Origin: SZUA-430 sp034440355 | GTDB taxonomy: Bacteria > Pseudomonadota > Alphaproteobacteria > Micropepsales > Micropepsaceae | Length of the DNA: 64,000 bases | Assembly (NCBI GenBank): GCA_034440355.1 | Contig: JAWXBY010000054.1 | Span: 1 to 64,000 of the forward strand | Reading direction: 5' to 3' | In this document: piece by piece, positions 44,544-53,622 of the stretch | How positions within the stretch are numbered: position 1 is the first letter of the stretch | How the letters are laid out: the number at the start of each line of letters is the position of its first letter | Position numbers and translations under genes: made by a program | Notes under the pieces: model-generated | The model's input: only the letters and a program-made list of their open reading frames with translations | What the model was told of the DNA's origin: nothing | The model's database searches: none

Positions 44544-45458
44544 ATGGCTGAGGGGCGCGTCCTCGTTACCGGCGCGACGGGCCTCATCGGCCGTCACGTC
44601 GTCAACGCACTGATCGAGCGGGGCGCGGAAGTCCACGCCGCCACCCGCTCGCTCGCACACGGCACCACCAACGGCGAGGTCCGCTGGCACAAGACGAACC
44701 TCCTCGACCAACGCGAGCGCATCCAGCTTCTGGATTCGGCTGAGCCCCAAACCATCGTCCACTGCGCCTGGGTCACCGACCACGGTGCGTACTGGACCTC
44801 ACCGGAAAACCTGGACTGGACTGCGGTGACTCTCTCGCTCGCCCACGAAGGCCACGAGCGCGGCACGACGCGCTTCGTCGGCGTCGGTACCTGCGCGGAA
44901 TACGCGTGGGGCGGCGACGAGCCCCTGTCGGAAACCACGAGCCCGTTGCAACCAGCAACCCTCTACGGCATCGCCAAGGACGCCGCGCGACGCGTCCTCG
45001 AAGCCTTCGCCGCAACGTCCGGCATGTCGTTCGCATGGGCGCGCGTGTTCATGCTCTACGGCGCGCGCGAACACCAAGACCGCCTGGTGGCCTCCCTCGC
45101 GCGCGCACTGACGCACGGCGAGCCCGCAAAGATGTCGAGCGGCAAGATTGAGCGCGACTTCCTCGACGCCCGCGACGTCGGCGCCGCCATCGCCGCGCTC
45201 GCCGCGTCGCCAGCAACCGGCCCCGTCAACATCGCATCCGGCACACCGGTAACCCTGCGCCACGTCGGTGAAACGCTCGCACGCCTCGCCGGCCGCCCCG
45301 AACTGCTGGCACTCGGCGCATACCCCGACCGCCCCGGTGAGCCGCAAACCATCCGCGCCGACATCACGCGTCTCACCCGCGACGTCGGCTTCACCCCGCG
45401 CATCTCGCTCGAACGCGGCCTGAGCGACGCCCTCGACGCATGGGCGCCCGGAGCATAG
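44544..45458 (+). CDS. NAD(P)-dependent SDR epimerase/reductase
   Basis: A 304-residue extended short-chain dehydrogenase. Rossmann motif VTGATGLIGRHVVNALIERGAEVHAATRS at the N-terminus; the catalytic Ser/Thr region is VGVGTCAEYAWGGD and the Y-x-x-x-K motif YGIAKDAARRVLEA at about 145-158. The C-terminal lobe binds the substrate. It may act on a nucleotide sugar. It is 6 bp after the alcohol dehydrogenase and 4 bp before the L-2-hydroxyglutarate oxidase, so all three are probably one operon. Confidence 0.9.
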   Translation: MAEGRVLVTGATGLIGRHVVNALIERGAEVHAATRSLAHGTTNGEVRWHKTNLLDQRERIQLLDSAEPQTIVHCAWVTDHGAYWTSPENLDWTAVTLSLAHEGHERGTTRFVGVGTCAEYAWGGDEPLSETTSPLQPATLYGIAKDAARRVLEAFAATSGMSFAWARVFMLYGAREHQDRLVASLARALTHGEPAKMSSGKIERDFLDARDVGAAIAALAASPATGPVNIASGTPVTLRHVGETLARLAGRPELLALGAYPDRPGEPQTIRADITRLTRDVGFTPRISLERGLSDALDAWAPGA

Positions 45459-45462
45459 GGCC

Positions 45463-46569
45463 ATGCTCGAGACCGACGTGCTGATCATAGGCGCAGGCGC
45501 CGTGGGCCTCGCCGTCGCCCGCGCGCTGGCGCTCGCCGGCCGCGAAGTCGTCGTCGTCGAACGCGAACGCGCGATCGGCCAAGGCATCACCTCCCGCAAC
45601 TCGGAAGTCATCCATGCCGGCATTTACGGTGTCCCTGGAAGCCTGAAGGCGCGCCTGTGCGTCGAAGGAAGGCCGCTTCTCTATGCCTACGCGCGAGACC
45701 GCGGCTTCGACGCCAAAGCCATCGGCAAGCTCATTGTCGCCGTCAACGAAGCCCAGGTCGCCACACTGGAAGCCTTGCGCAAGAACGCCGCCGCAAACGG
45801 CGTCAACGACCTCGTCATGTTGACCCGTTCCGAAGCCCTCCAACGAGAACCGCAACTCGCCTGCGTCGCAGCACTCTGGTCGCCGTCATCCGGCATCGTG
45901 GACGCCCACCGCTACACCGAAGCTCTCAGTTGGGACTTCGAACGGGCAGGGGGCATGCTCGCTCTCGACTCGCCGTTCAGCGGCGCGGTCATCGCACCTG
46001 ATCGCGTCACCGCGCGCCTCGGTGACGCCGAAAGAACCGAAATACAGTGCCGCGTACTCATCAACGCCGCCGGCCTTCACGCCCCAACGGTCGCTTCGAC
46101 GATCGAAGGCTTTCCGGGTAACAGAATTCCAAAAGCCTATTTCGCCAAGGGCAACTACTACGGTCTGTCAGGCATCAAACAGCCCTTCACGCATTTGGTC
46201 TATCCCGTGCCCGAACAAGCAGGCCTCGGCATCCACGCGACGATCGACATGCAAGGCGCCGTGCGCTTCGGTCCCGATGTCGAGTGGGTCGATAAGATCG
46301 ACTATGCCGCGAACCCGAACCGCACCGACGCCTTCGTCAACGCGGTGCGAACCTATTGGCCCGCGCTACCGGACGGCGCGCTTGCACCGCTGTGGGCCGG
46401 CGTGCGTCCAAAAATATCGGGACCTGGAACCGCGCCGGCGGACTTCATCCTCGATACACCGCGCGACCACGGCGTTCTCGGCATCGTGAACCTGTTCGGC
46501 ATTGAATCCCCCGGCCTCACGGCGTCGCTCGCGATCGCCGAAGAGATCAAGCGCCGTCTGTCCACCTAA
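45463..46569 (+). CDS. lhgO: L-2-hydroxyglutarate oxidase/dehydrogenase-like FAD protein
   Basis: A 368-residue FAD protein of the DAO fold. ADP-binding motif DVLIIGAGAVGLAVARALALAGREVVVVERE, then IGQGITSRNSEVIHAGIYGVPGSLKARLCVEGRPLLYAYARDRGF, characteristic of LhgO/L2HGDH, and FAKGNYYGLSGIKQPFTHLVYPVPEQAGLGIHATID in the substrate domain. It oxidises L-2-hydroxyglutarate to 2-oxoglutarate, a metabolite repair step feeding electrons to quinones. Its end overlaps the convergent gene at 46547 by 23 bases. Confidence 0.92.
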   Translation: MLETDVLIIGAGAVGLAVARALALAGREVVVVERERAIGQGITSRNSEVIHAGIYGVPGSLKARLCVEGRPLLYAYARDRGFDAKAIGKLIVAVNEAQVATLEALRKNAAANGVNDLVMLTRSEALQREPQLACVAALWSPSSGIVDAHRYTEALSWDFERAGGMLALDSPFSGAVIAPDRVTARLGDAERTEIQCRVLINAAGLHAPTVASTIEGFPGNRIPKAYFAKGNYYGLSGIKQPFTHLVYPVPEQAGLGIHATIDMQGAVRFGPDVEWVDKIDYAANPNRTDAFVNAVRTYWPALPDGALAPLWAGVRPKISGPGTAPADFILDTPRDHGVLGIVNLFGIESPGLTASLAIAEEIKRRLST

Positions 46570-47599
46570 GATCGGCGTCCAGACGCTGTGCCGTCAGATG
46601 CCGGTCGAGCACGCGCAATCGAACCAGCGTCGAGTTGCGGAAATCGGGATCGTTGAACGCGATCGCCTTCAGCCCGCCGACCAAACGGCCGATGCTCTGC
46701 GACAGGGAAACCTGCGGTTGATGCTGCGGCGCCAGCCCGCGGAACAACGAGAAATCCACGCGATACGACCGCTTGTCCGGCGGCGCGTTGGCGTTAATCG
46801 AAAGATCGACACCGCCAAGCTCCCGCACGACAGCCTCGGCCAGATCGCGCACCTGATAGTTCCAGGTATCCGACCCCGTATTCACCGCCAGGAATTGACC
46901 GCCCGACTGTGCGCCACGCCCGATCGCCCAGTCGATCGCCCGCGCCATGTCCTGCACGTCGATCAGCGGACGCCACGGCGTGCCATCGCTCAAAACCGTG
47001 ATGCCGCCCGTCGAGAGCGCCGAGGCGACGAAATCGTTGAGCACAAGATCAAGCCGCAATCGGTCCGACATCCCGCACGCCGTCGCAAAGCGCAGGCACG
47101 TCGTCACCATGCTGTTGCCGCACACCTCGGCAAGGCGCTTCTCGGAACTGATCTTCGACCGCGCGTAAGCCGTCAGCGGGTTCAACTCATCCGCTTCCTT
47201 GCGCGGGCCGCCTTCGGCGCTGCCGTAGACGCTGCAGCTGGACGCGAAGACGAAATGCGGCACCCCCGCCGCGCGCGCCAATTCCGCAACGCGCACCGTG
47301 CCGTCGAAGTTGATGGCGATCGTCGGCGCCTCGAACCGGTTGCCCATCGGGTCGTTCGACACCGCCGCCAGATGAACCACCGCATCGGCGCTCGTGAAGA
47401 CGCTCGCATCCAGATCGCGGACGTCGGCGAAAATTTGCCGATCGAGCAAGCGCTCCGGCATCGCATCCGGCGTCGTCAGGCAATGCGCGAACCAGGCCGT
47501 GTCGATTCCGACCAACTCGGCCGCCGGATACCGCTCGCGCAGATACCGAACCAGAACCGGCCCGACATAGCCCATATTGCCGGTGATGATGACCTTCAT
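46547..47599 (-). CDS. NAD-dependent nucleotide-sugar epimerase/dehydratase
   Basis: A 350-residue extended SDR from ATG 47599. MKVIITGNMGYVGPVLVRYLRERYP is the NAD site, VFASSCSVYGSAEGG carries the catalytic Ser and YARSKISSEKRL the Tyr-x-x-x-Lys. The C-terminal lobe (DVQDMARAIDWAIG, KRSYRVDFSLFRGLAPQHQP) resembles surface-polysaccharide NDP-sugar enzymes. It is the first gene of the polysaccharide island and is divergent from the C-methyltransferase at 47755. Product sugar unknown. Confidence 0.9.
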   Translation of the reverse strand: MKVIITGNMGYVGPVLVRYLRERYPAAELVGIDTAWFAHCLTTPDAMPERLLDRQIFADVRDLDASVFTSADAVVHLAAVSNDPMGNRFEAPTIAINFDGTVRVAELARAAGVPHFVFASSCSVYGSAEGGPRKEADELNPLTAYARSKISSEKRLAEVCGNSMVTTCLRFATACGMSDRLRLDLVLNDFVASALSTGGITVLSDGTPWRPLIDVQDMARAIDWAIGRGAQSGGQFLAVNTGSDTWNYQVRDLAEAVVRELGGVDLSINANAPPDKRSYRVDFSLFRGLAPQHQPQVSLSQSIGRLVGGLKAIAFNDPDFRNSTLVRLRVLDRHLTAQRLDADLRWTDGA

Positions 47600-47754
47600 G
47601 CGTGCGTCCAGCGATCCAGTTTGGCGGTACGTGGCCACTGCATAGTCGATACGCCTGCACCACGCAAAGCGCCGGGGCAAACGGATGGTAAATGCGTCAG
47701 GCCTGCTCGGCGCGCGGGTTGTAACATCCGCGCAGTGCCGTTAGAGCAGTCGTG

Positions 47755-48924
47755 ATGACGCTAAGAACCTGCCCCATCTGCCGGGCGTCCGACTTCGACG
47801 TTTTCCTCCGGCGCGAAGGCGTCCCGGTCGACCAGAACAAGGTCTACCGGACGCGCGAGGAAGCCCGCGCCTGCCAGCGCGGCGACATCACGATGGCGCT
47901 GTGCAAACGCTGCGCCTTCGTGTGGAACCAGACGTTCGAAGACAGCCCCGTCGTCTACGACCAAAATTACGAGAACGACCAAACACACTCACCCGCCTTC
48001 CGCGCCCACGTCGAAGACATGGCCGCCCGGGTCCTCGCCGCCATGCCGGCCGACGCACCGCTCGACGTGGTAGAAGTCGGATCGGGGCAGGGCACGTTCC
48101 TGAAATGCCTGAAGGACATGGCTGGCCCACGATTACGCTCGGCGACCGGCTTCGACCCGGCCTTCCGCGGCGCAGAAGGCGGCAGCGACGCGCTACAGTT
48201 CTACCGCCGCTATTTCGGCAACGAAACGCGCAACCTATTGCCGCACGAACCAAACGTCATCGTCACGCGTCACACGATCGAACACGTCACGCACCCGCTC
48301 GCGTTCTTGAGCGACATCCGCAGCGCCATCCCCGCAAACGGCACGCGCATCTTCATCGAAACGCCGTGCATCGCCTGGACGATCGACAACGTCGCCTTCC
48401 AAGACTTCGGCTACGAGCACTGCAGCGTCTTCACCACATCGTCGCTAACGTCCGCGATGCAGCTCACGGGTTTCAGCGTCGACAAAGCGGAACACGCATT
48501 CGGCGGCCAATATCTCTGGGCGAGCGGTGCGACCGCAGGCTCGCCGGGCGGTTTGGTGACACCGGACAAACTGCCCGACTCCCGCCGCTACGCAACCATC
48601 GAAGCTGAGATGCGGACGAACTGGCGCAAGCGCATCGCCGACGCTCCCGCGGGCAAGGTCGCGATATGGGGCGCAGGCGGCAAAGGCGCGACCTTCGCGA
48701 TGATCATCGACCCGGCCGGCGAACTGCTGAACTGCGCCATCGACATCAATCCGAAGAAGGCAGGCACCTTCCTGCCCGCCGTCGGTCTGCCGGTGGTTAC
48801 GCCGTCGACCGCCGCCGAACGCGGGATCACGACGGCCATCGTGATGAACCCGAACTACCTGGAAGAAATAGCGCGCGACAACGCCGCCAAGGGCTTCACG
48901 CCCAAACTCATTCCGCTGGAATAA
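47755..48924 (+). CDS. Zinc-binding C-methyltransferase of sugar biosynthesis (first copy)
   Basis: The product is 389 residues from ATG 47755 or GTG 47752. An N-terminal zinc module (C6, C9, C50, C53 in CPIC...CKRC) is followed by a SAM-binding class I domain (VVEVGSGQGTFLKCL) and VTRHTIEHVTHPLAFLSDI. A C-terminal module has GKVAIWGAGGKGATFAMIID and IDINPKKAGTFLPAVGLPVV, which aligns with the C-methyltransferase C-terminal domain. Relatives put a methyl on C-3 of NDP-4-keto-6-deoxyhexoses or act on related sugars. It shares this layout with the gene at 54416. Confidence 0.88.
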   Translation: MTLRTCPICRASDFDVFLRREGVPVDQNKVYRTREEARACQRGDITMALCKRCAFVWNQTFEDSPVVYDQNYENDQTHSPAFRAHVEDMAARVLAAMPADAPLDVVEVGSGQGTFLKCLKDMAGPRLRSATGFDPAFRGAEGGSDALQFYRRYFGNETRNLLPHEPNVIVTRHTIEHVTHPLAFLSDIRSAIPANGTRIFIETPCIAWTIDNVAFQDFGYEHCSVFTTSSLTSAMQLTGFSVDKAEHAFGGQYLWASGATAGSPGGLVTPDKLPDSRRYATIEAEMRTNWRKRIADAPAGKVAIWGAGGKGATFAMIIDPAGELLNCAIDINPKKAGTFLPAVGLPVVTPSTAAERGITTAIVMNPNYLEEIARDNAAKGFTPKLIPLE

Positions 48925-48927
48925 GCG

Positions 48928-49656
48928 TCAAACCACGAAGTAAGCGACGAACGGATCGAACGGAAACCGCTTCAGCGCCACCTTCGTGATGTCGAGCGCT
49001 TCCTTCGCCGCCACCGTTTCACCGGCGAACTTGTCGTAGTTGAACTCGTCGAACGCGACGATACCGCCCTTGCACACCAGCGGCAGGAATGTCTCCAGCG
49101 CCACCTTCGTCGGCTCGTACAGATCGAAGTCCAAATAGAGCAGGGCGACGGTCAACTCCGGGTGCGCCGCCGCATACTGTGGAATGGTCTCGACCGCATT
49201 GCCCTTCACGATCTCGGTACGCTGCATATGCCCGGCAGCGCGGTTCAAATCGGCAAGCTCAATCGCCTTGCGAATCGCGTCCTCAGACGTATCGGAGAAA
49301 TCGCTCTCGCTGATGTCGGTCGGATCCGCCCGCCCGCCCATCGCGCGAAACCCCGCGAAGCTGTCGAACCCGACGATGCGCCGGTTGATCGCGTACGGCT
49401 CCATCACCGCCGACAGATGGCTGAACAGCATCAAGCTGTTGCCACGCGCGACGCCGCACTCGACGATCGCACCCGAAACCTCGCGGATCTGACGAAAGAG
49501 CTCGAAGCGCACCGCCATCTCGGAAACGGCCTGGCGCGTTGCGAACAGAAACGGCGCATCGGCCAGCGCCTTGCGATCCATGGCCTGAACATACGCCTCG
49601 CGTTCCGCGTAGTACTGGGCTTCGAGTTCCGATCTATAGCGACCGAGGTTGGCCAT
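48928..49656 (-). CDS. TylF/MycF-type methyltransferase
   Basis: A 242-residue class I SAM methyltransferase from ATG 49656 with GGAAGAG upstream. The TylF pattern is present: GAIVECGVARGNSLMLFSHL, RRIVGFDSFAGF and LLYLDFDLYEPTKVALETFLPLVCKGGIVAFDEFN, where DFDLYEPT binds the metal/sugar. Relatives O-methylate sugar hydroxyls in macrolide and surface-polysaccharide pathways. It converges with the preceding C-methyltransferase gene (three bases between stops). Confidence 0.88.
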   Translation of the reverse strand: MANLGRYRSELEAQYYAEREAYVQAMDRKALADAPFLFATRQAVSEMAVRFELFRQIREVSGAIVECGVARGNSLMLFSHLSAVMEPYAINRRIVGFDSFAGFRAMGGRADPTDISESDFSDTSEDAIRKAIELADLNRAAGHMQRTEIVKGNAVETIPQYAAAHPELTVALLYLDFDLYEPTKVALETFLPLVCKGGIVAFDEFNYDKFAGETVAAKEALDITKVALKRFPFDPFVAYFVV

Positions 49657-49779
49657 TCGAGTGCTCTTCCGCTGGGCGAGACGTAATCGGCCGTTAGTAT
49701 AGGCAAAACCGGGCCGCCTCAATGCGCATTGCAGGCGCAGACTGGCGGCATTGTTAACGCCAAGCCGGGCCGCGGCTCT

Positions 49780-50664
49780 TCAGTCATATTTCTTCGTGGC
49801 CCCTGTCGGCGTCTCACCCGCCCGAACGCGCCGCCGCGCGCTCAGGATCTTCGACCAGCGATAACAACGCTCGGCATAGATCGCCAGCGCCGGCCACAAC
49901 GCCGCCCGGGACGTGGCGCTGGGCACGAGCCGCAACGTCTCTTCCCGGCAATACCGCACAAAGGCGTTGCGCTCGGTCAGCATCTGGTCCGGATCAATGA
50001 AGCCGCGCTTGATCTGCGGCACCGCGCGCTCGACGAACCCCGTGATGAACGACGTGGCGTTAGACCCCACGACGCGCAGACTCACCAGAAAGGGAAACAG
50101 CACCAGGTGATCGAAGGCGTAGAAATAACTGTAGTTACTCATCACGCGCGCAAAACTCTCGCGCAGATCGGCCGTGCGGAACACGCCGTACATCCACGGC
50201 GCGCGGGAAATAAGCAGCAGACGCACGCGATAACTTGCATCCGGCTCGCCGGACCAGCGCGAGGGAAACCGCGTCCTCCTGCGCCGCCCACGCTTGTCCA
50301 TCACGCTGACGCCCACCGCAAGCGCCGCGTCCTGATTTGTGTCGAGCAGCCGCACCAGTTCTTCGAGATAGTTGGCGTCCGACACGTCGTCGTCCGCGCG
50401 CCACAAGAAGTAGGGCGTATCGGCCAACGCCAGCACGTCGATGAAGTTCTGCAGCGCGCCTTTGTTCTGCGGCTGGCGGCGATACGAGAAACGCGGATCG
50501 CGCGCCGCGAAACGTTCTGCGACCGCGCCGGTCCGGTCCGTCGACGCGTTGTCCAGGATGATAACCTTGAAGTCCGCGAACGTTTGCGCCGCTAGATTCT
50601 CAAGACATTGTTCCAGTAGACTTTCTGAGTTGTAAACCGGAACCCCAATGCATACGCGCGGCAT
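49780..50664 (-). CDS. Glycosyltransferase family 2
   Basis: A 294-residue GT-A fold enzyme: VCIGVPVYNSESLLEQCLENLAAQTFADFKVIILDNASTD at the N-terminus, then the metal-binding DDD in WRADDDVSDANYLEELVRLL. The rest is Arg-rich, with no membrane helix. It probably adds a sugar of the island product. A degraded copy of its first 60 bp lies at 53503. Confidence 0.92.
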   Translation of the reverse strand: MPRVCIGVPVYNSESLLEQCLENLAAQTFADFKVIILDNASTDRTGAVAERFAARDPRFSYRRQPQNKGALQNFIDVLALADTPYFLWRADDDVSDANYLEELVRLLDTNQDAALAVGVSVMDKRGRRRRTRFPSRWSGEPDASYRVRLLLISRAPWMYGVFRTADLRESFARVMSNYSYFYAFDHLVLFPFLVSLRVVGSNATSFITGFVERAVPQIKRGFIDPDQMLTERNAFVRYCREETLRLVPSATSRAALWPALAIYAERCYRWSKILSARRRVRAGETPTGATKKYD

Positions 50665-50775
50665 TGATCGGTCCTTGAGCGGCTGCGGGGCTGTTCGCCG
50701 TTACACGCGTAGAGGCACTGAAACAGGCATGTCAAGGCGGGCAGCAAGGGTCATGATTAACATCGTCGGGTCCGC

Positions 50776-52743
50776 ATGACGATGCCGTCCGCGCCGGCTG
50801 CGCCTTATACGCACGGCGACAAACAATCGACCACCTACCGGCCGGACATCGACGGCCTGCGCGCCATCGCGGTCTTGTCGGTGCTGTTTTTCCACGCGGG
50901 GCTGCCGCCGTTCACAGGCGGCTTCGTCGGCGTGGACATCTTCTTCGTCATCTCCGGCTACCTGATCACCGGCATCATTCTAGCCGACATCGGCAAAGCC
51001 CGCTTCAGCATCGCCAACTTCTACGAACGCCGCATCCGCCGCATCTTCCCTGCGCTCTATCTCACCATCGCCCTGACCATAGCCGGCGCGTTGGCGCTGT
51101 TCACCGCCGTCGACCTCGAGCGCTTCTTCGAGTCGCTTGCATGGCTCGCCGTCTTCGCATCGAATTTCTACTTCGCCGACAACAGCGGCTATTTCGATGC
51201 CGCCGCCGACCAGAACGCGATCCTGCAAACCTGGTCGCTCGCCATCGAAGAACAGTTTTACGTCTTCTTCCCCCTGCTGCTGGCGCTTCTTCACAAACAG
51301 CGCCGCGTCGACGTCAAATGGGTGATCCTCGCCCTCGCGCTCCTGTCGCTGGCGGTCAGCATCTATCTCGTTGATCGAGACGCACGCCCGGCGTTCTTCT
51401 CGACCTTCGGACGCGTCTGGGAATTGATGGTGGGCGCTCTCGCCGCCGTCGGTCTCTACCCGAAGCTTCGCAGCGCAATCGGCAGAACGATCGCATCATC
51501 CATCGGTCTCCTGGCGATCGCCGGCAGCCTGGTCCTGCTCACGATCGACACCCCGTTCCCAGGCGCCTACGCCCTTCCTGCCTGCTTGGGCACCGTCGCC
51601 ATCATCTGGGCCGGCGCATGCGGCGAGACGCCGGTCAACCGCTGGCTCTCGTGGCGACCGCTCGTCTTCGTCGGCCTCATCTCGTATTCGCTCTATCTGC
51701 TGCACTGGCCGATCTTGGTCTTCGCGAAATACTGGAACCAGGGCGAACTTTCGATCGCGCAAACCGCCGCCGCGCTCGCTCTCGCCGTCGCCCTCGCGTG
51801 GCTGTCATGGCGCTTCATCGAGACGCCCTTCCGCAAGCCCGCCGCACCATTGCCGCGCCGCCGCCTGTTCGCCGGCGCCATCTCGTTGATGCTCGCCCTC
51901 GCCGTCGTCGGCCTCGCTTCCGCGCAGTGGCAACGAGGCAATTTCAACGCCGCCGAAAAATTCATCGAGGCTCAGAAAGCGCGCGCCCTCGCAGAACCCT
52001 GCATGGTGCGCGACACGCAAACCTTCGCCGAGTGGCCCGCCGCGCAGTGCCGGCAAAGCGGAAGCGGCCCCGCCATCGCCGTCTGGGGTGACTCCTTCGC
52101 CGCCCATTATTTTGATGCATTCCGTCAGGTCGCCCGCGAAAGCGACCGCCCGATAACACTTCTCGCCGAAAGCAGCTGCCCGCCGATCGACCGCCTGGCC
52201 GTGCCCAACCGCCCGGGCTGCGCATCGTTCAACAAGGGCGCGCTTGCGTTACTTCAGGCCGAGCGTCCGCCCCTCGTCATTCTCTCCGCCGATTGGATCG
52301 TCTACGAGAAGAAGAAGACGGCCGCCGAAATGTTCGAAGACAAGTTCGAACTTCTCACAGCGACCATCGCCAAAATGCGCGCGAGCGGCAGTCGCGTCCT
52401 CGTCATCGGCCCGTCGCCCGAGTTCACAGCCCCCGTCGCTCAGATCGCCTCCAACGACAAAGCGGGCGCCAAGGAATCGTCATCGAAGGCGCGCTTCAGC
52501 CGCAAGTTCGATCTTTACTTCCGCGACCTCGCGCGCCAAGGGGCGATCGACTACTTCCCCGTCTACCCGCTCTTCTGCACCGCATCGCAGCATTGCCGCT
52601 ACAGGCAACACGGCGACCTTTTGTTCTGGGACACCGGCCATCTGACAGAGCGTGGCGGCGATTACGTGATCCGCGAGTTGATCAAGACCCCCGCCTTCAA
52701 CCTTGACGGCGCGCCAAAAGACCGCAGCCCCGCTCGCAACTGA
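50776..52743 (+). CDS. OafA/YrhL-type acyltransferase with SGNH domain
   Basis: A 655-residue protein. The acyltransferase 3 domain (about 15-365, ten helices) starts YRPDIDGLRAIAVLSVLFFHAGLPPFTGGFVGVDIFFVISGYLITGI, with the catalytic His in FFHAG and R-x-x-R (FYERRIRRIFPALY). The periplasmic SGNH domain (about 400-645) has block I WGDSFAAH near residue 437 and the D-x-x-H of DTGHLTERGG near 618. Such fusions O-acetylate surface polysaccharides or peptidoglycan. It is divergent from the GT2 gene and probably decorates the island product. Confidence 0.95.
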   Translation: MTMPSAPAAPYTHGDKQSTTYRPDIDGLRAIAVLSVLFFHAGLPPFTGGFVGVDIFFVISGYLITGIILADIGKARFSIANFYERRIRRIFPALYLTIALTIAGALALFTAVDLERFFESLAWLAVFASNFYFADNSGYFDAAADQNAILQTWSLAIEEQFYVFFPLLLALLHKQRRVDVKWVILALALLSLAVSIYLVDRDARPAFFSTFGRVWELMVGALAAVGLYPKLRSAIGRTIASSIGLLAIAGSLVLLTIDTPFPGAYALPACLGTVAIIWAGACGETPVNRWLSWRPLVFVGLISYSLYLLHWPILVFAKYWNQGELSIAQTAAALALAVALAWLSWRFIETPFRKPAAPLPRRRLFAGAISLMLALAVVGLASAQWQRGNFNAAEKFIEAQKARALAEPCMVRDTQTFAEWPAAQCRQSGSGPAIAVWGDSFAAHYFDAFRQVARESDRPITLLAESSCPPIDRLAVPNRPGCASFNKGALALLQAERPPLVILSADWIVYEKKKTAAEMFEDKFELLTATIAKMRASGSRVLVIGPSPEFTAPVAQIASNDKAGAKESSSKARFSRKFDLYFRDLARQGAIDYFPVYPLFCTASQHCRYRQHGDLLFWDTGHLTERGGDYVIRELIKTPAFNLDGAPKDRSPARN

Positions 52744-52831
52744 AGATGCCCGAAGGTGGCTGCCCAACATTCAGGGTATATTCATCGAGCGCCGCCTAAG
52801 GCTTAAGGACGCCGAAGATAAGGGGAAACAC

Positions 52832-53389
52832 ATGTTGAGATTTCTGTCGCTGATCTGCGCGTCATGGCTCTTCGCGATCGCCGCGGTGGCGTCGGCCCAG
52901 GCCGGTGACGCGAGCCGCGTGTCAAACGCGTCGTATGTCGCAAACTCAGACGCCGCCGACGTTCTCTTCCGGCGCGTCGCATCCAAACCTTGCTGCTACA
53001 ACAATGGCGACTACTTCAACTCCACCGCTTCGACGTGCCGCAAATATGGCGGGCGGGTCGTCGAGTACGAGTATTGCGAACGCGGATACCGCGGCTCCGA
53101 CAACGGGCGCTCGTGGGGCGGCAAGCCGTGCTGCTACAGCAACGGTCAGTTCTTCAACGCGAACCGCCGGACCTGCAATCGCTACGGCGGCCGGCTCGTC
53201 GACCAAGACCGCTGCAATGTCTATTACGACGATCAGCAGTGGGGTTACGGCGGTCCGGATCAATACGGACCGAGCAACAACGCGGAAAAGCCTTGCTGCT
53301 ACAACAACGGCCGCTACTTCAACTCGACTCCGAAGACCTGCCGCAAATACGGCGGTCGCGTCGTTCGCCAGGAATACTGCTACCGCTAA
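52832..53389 (+). CDS. Secreted protein with three 31-residue Cys-Cys repeats
   Basis: The product is 185 residues from ATG 52832 after GGGGAAAC. A signal peptide (MLRFLSLICASWLFAIAAVA) precedes three copies of KPCCYxNGxxFNxxxxTCxxYGG(R/K)(V/L)Vxxxx C at residues 52-82, 98-128 and 153-183. Each has four Cys (a CC pair plus two), with spacers of 15 and 24 residues rich in Gly, Ser, Asp and Tyr. Copies 1 and 3 agree in most positions. Twelve Cys suggest several disulfides in the periplasm or outside the cell. No family recognised. Confidence 0.85.
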   Translation: MLRFLSLICASWLFAIAAVASAQAGDASRVSNASYVANSDAADVLFRRVASKPCCYNNGDYFNSTASTCRKYGGRVVEYEYCERGYRGSDNGRSWGGKPCCYSNGQFFNANRRTCNRYGGRLVDQDRCNVYYDDQQWGYGGPDQYGPSNNAEKPCCYNNGRYFNSTPKTCRKYGGRVVRQEYCYR

Positions 53390-53400
53390 TCCCGCATTGG

Positions 53401-53435
53401 TCGCCTGGGTTGGTGTCGTTCATCATCCCAGGCGA
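53401..53435 (+). terminator. Hairpin after the Cys-repeat gene
   Basis: TCGCCTGGG and CCCAGGCGA form a 9-bp stem with a 17-base loop, starting 12 bases after the stop. The long loop and lack of a T-run make intrinsic termination uncertain. Confidence 0.35.
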
Positions 53436-53502
53436 TGCATTCGCCCAGCAACGTTAACGCCCTAAGGCGCGTTGAACCGCGAGAGAAGGCTGATCGCGGC
53501 AG

Positions 53503-53560
53503 TTGCGCCGCTAGATTCTCGTGACCGTGTTCCAGTAGGCTCCGGCGTGTAAATCGGAAC
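53503..53560 (-). pseudogene. Frameshifted relic of a GT2 glycosyltransferase 5' end
   Basis: On the minus strand these 58 bases align with 50584-50643, codons 8-27 of the intact GT2 gene, at high identity (CTACTGGAAC and GAGAATCTAGCGGCGCAA are exact). A two-base deletion puts VPIYTPE and SLLEHGHENLAAQ in different frames. The homology stops at about codon 28. It fills most of the 233-bp gap before the cytidylyltransferase gene and records a lost second copy. Confidence 0.75.
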
Positions 53561-53622
53561 GCGACGGCCTCGGGCTGGGCCGCAGCGCCGTTCATTGACG
53601 TACGTATGCCAAGGGCGGTGCC

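Noticed and set aside
46502..47755. Plus-strand frame of 417 codons opposite the epimerase gene
   Set aside because: The minus-strand gene has complete SDR motifs; the plus-strand product is Arg-rich without domains.
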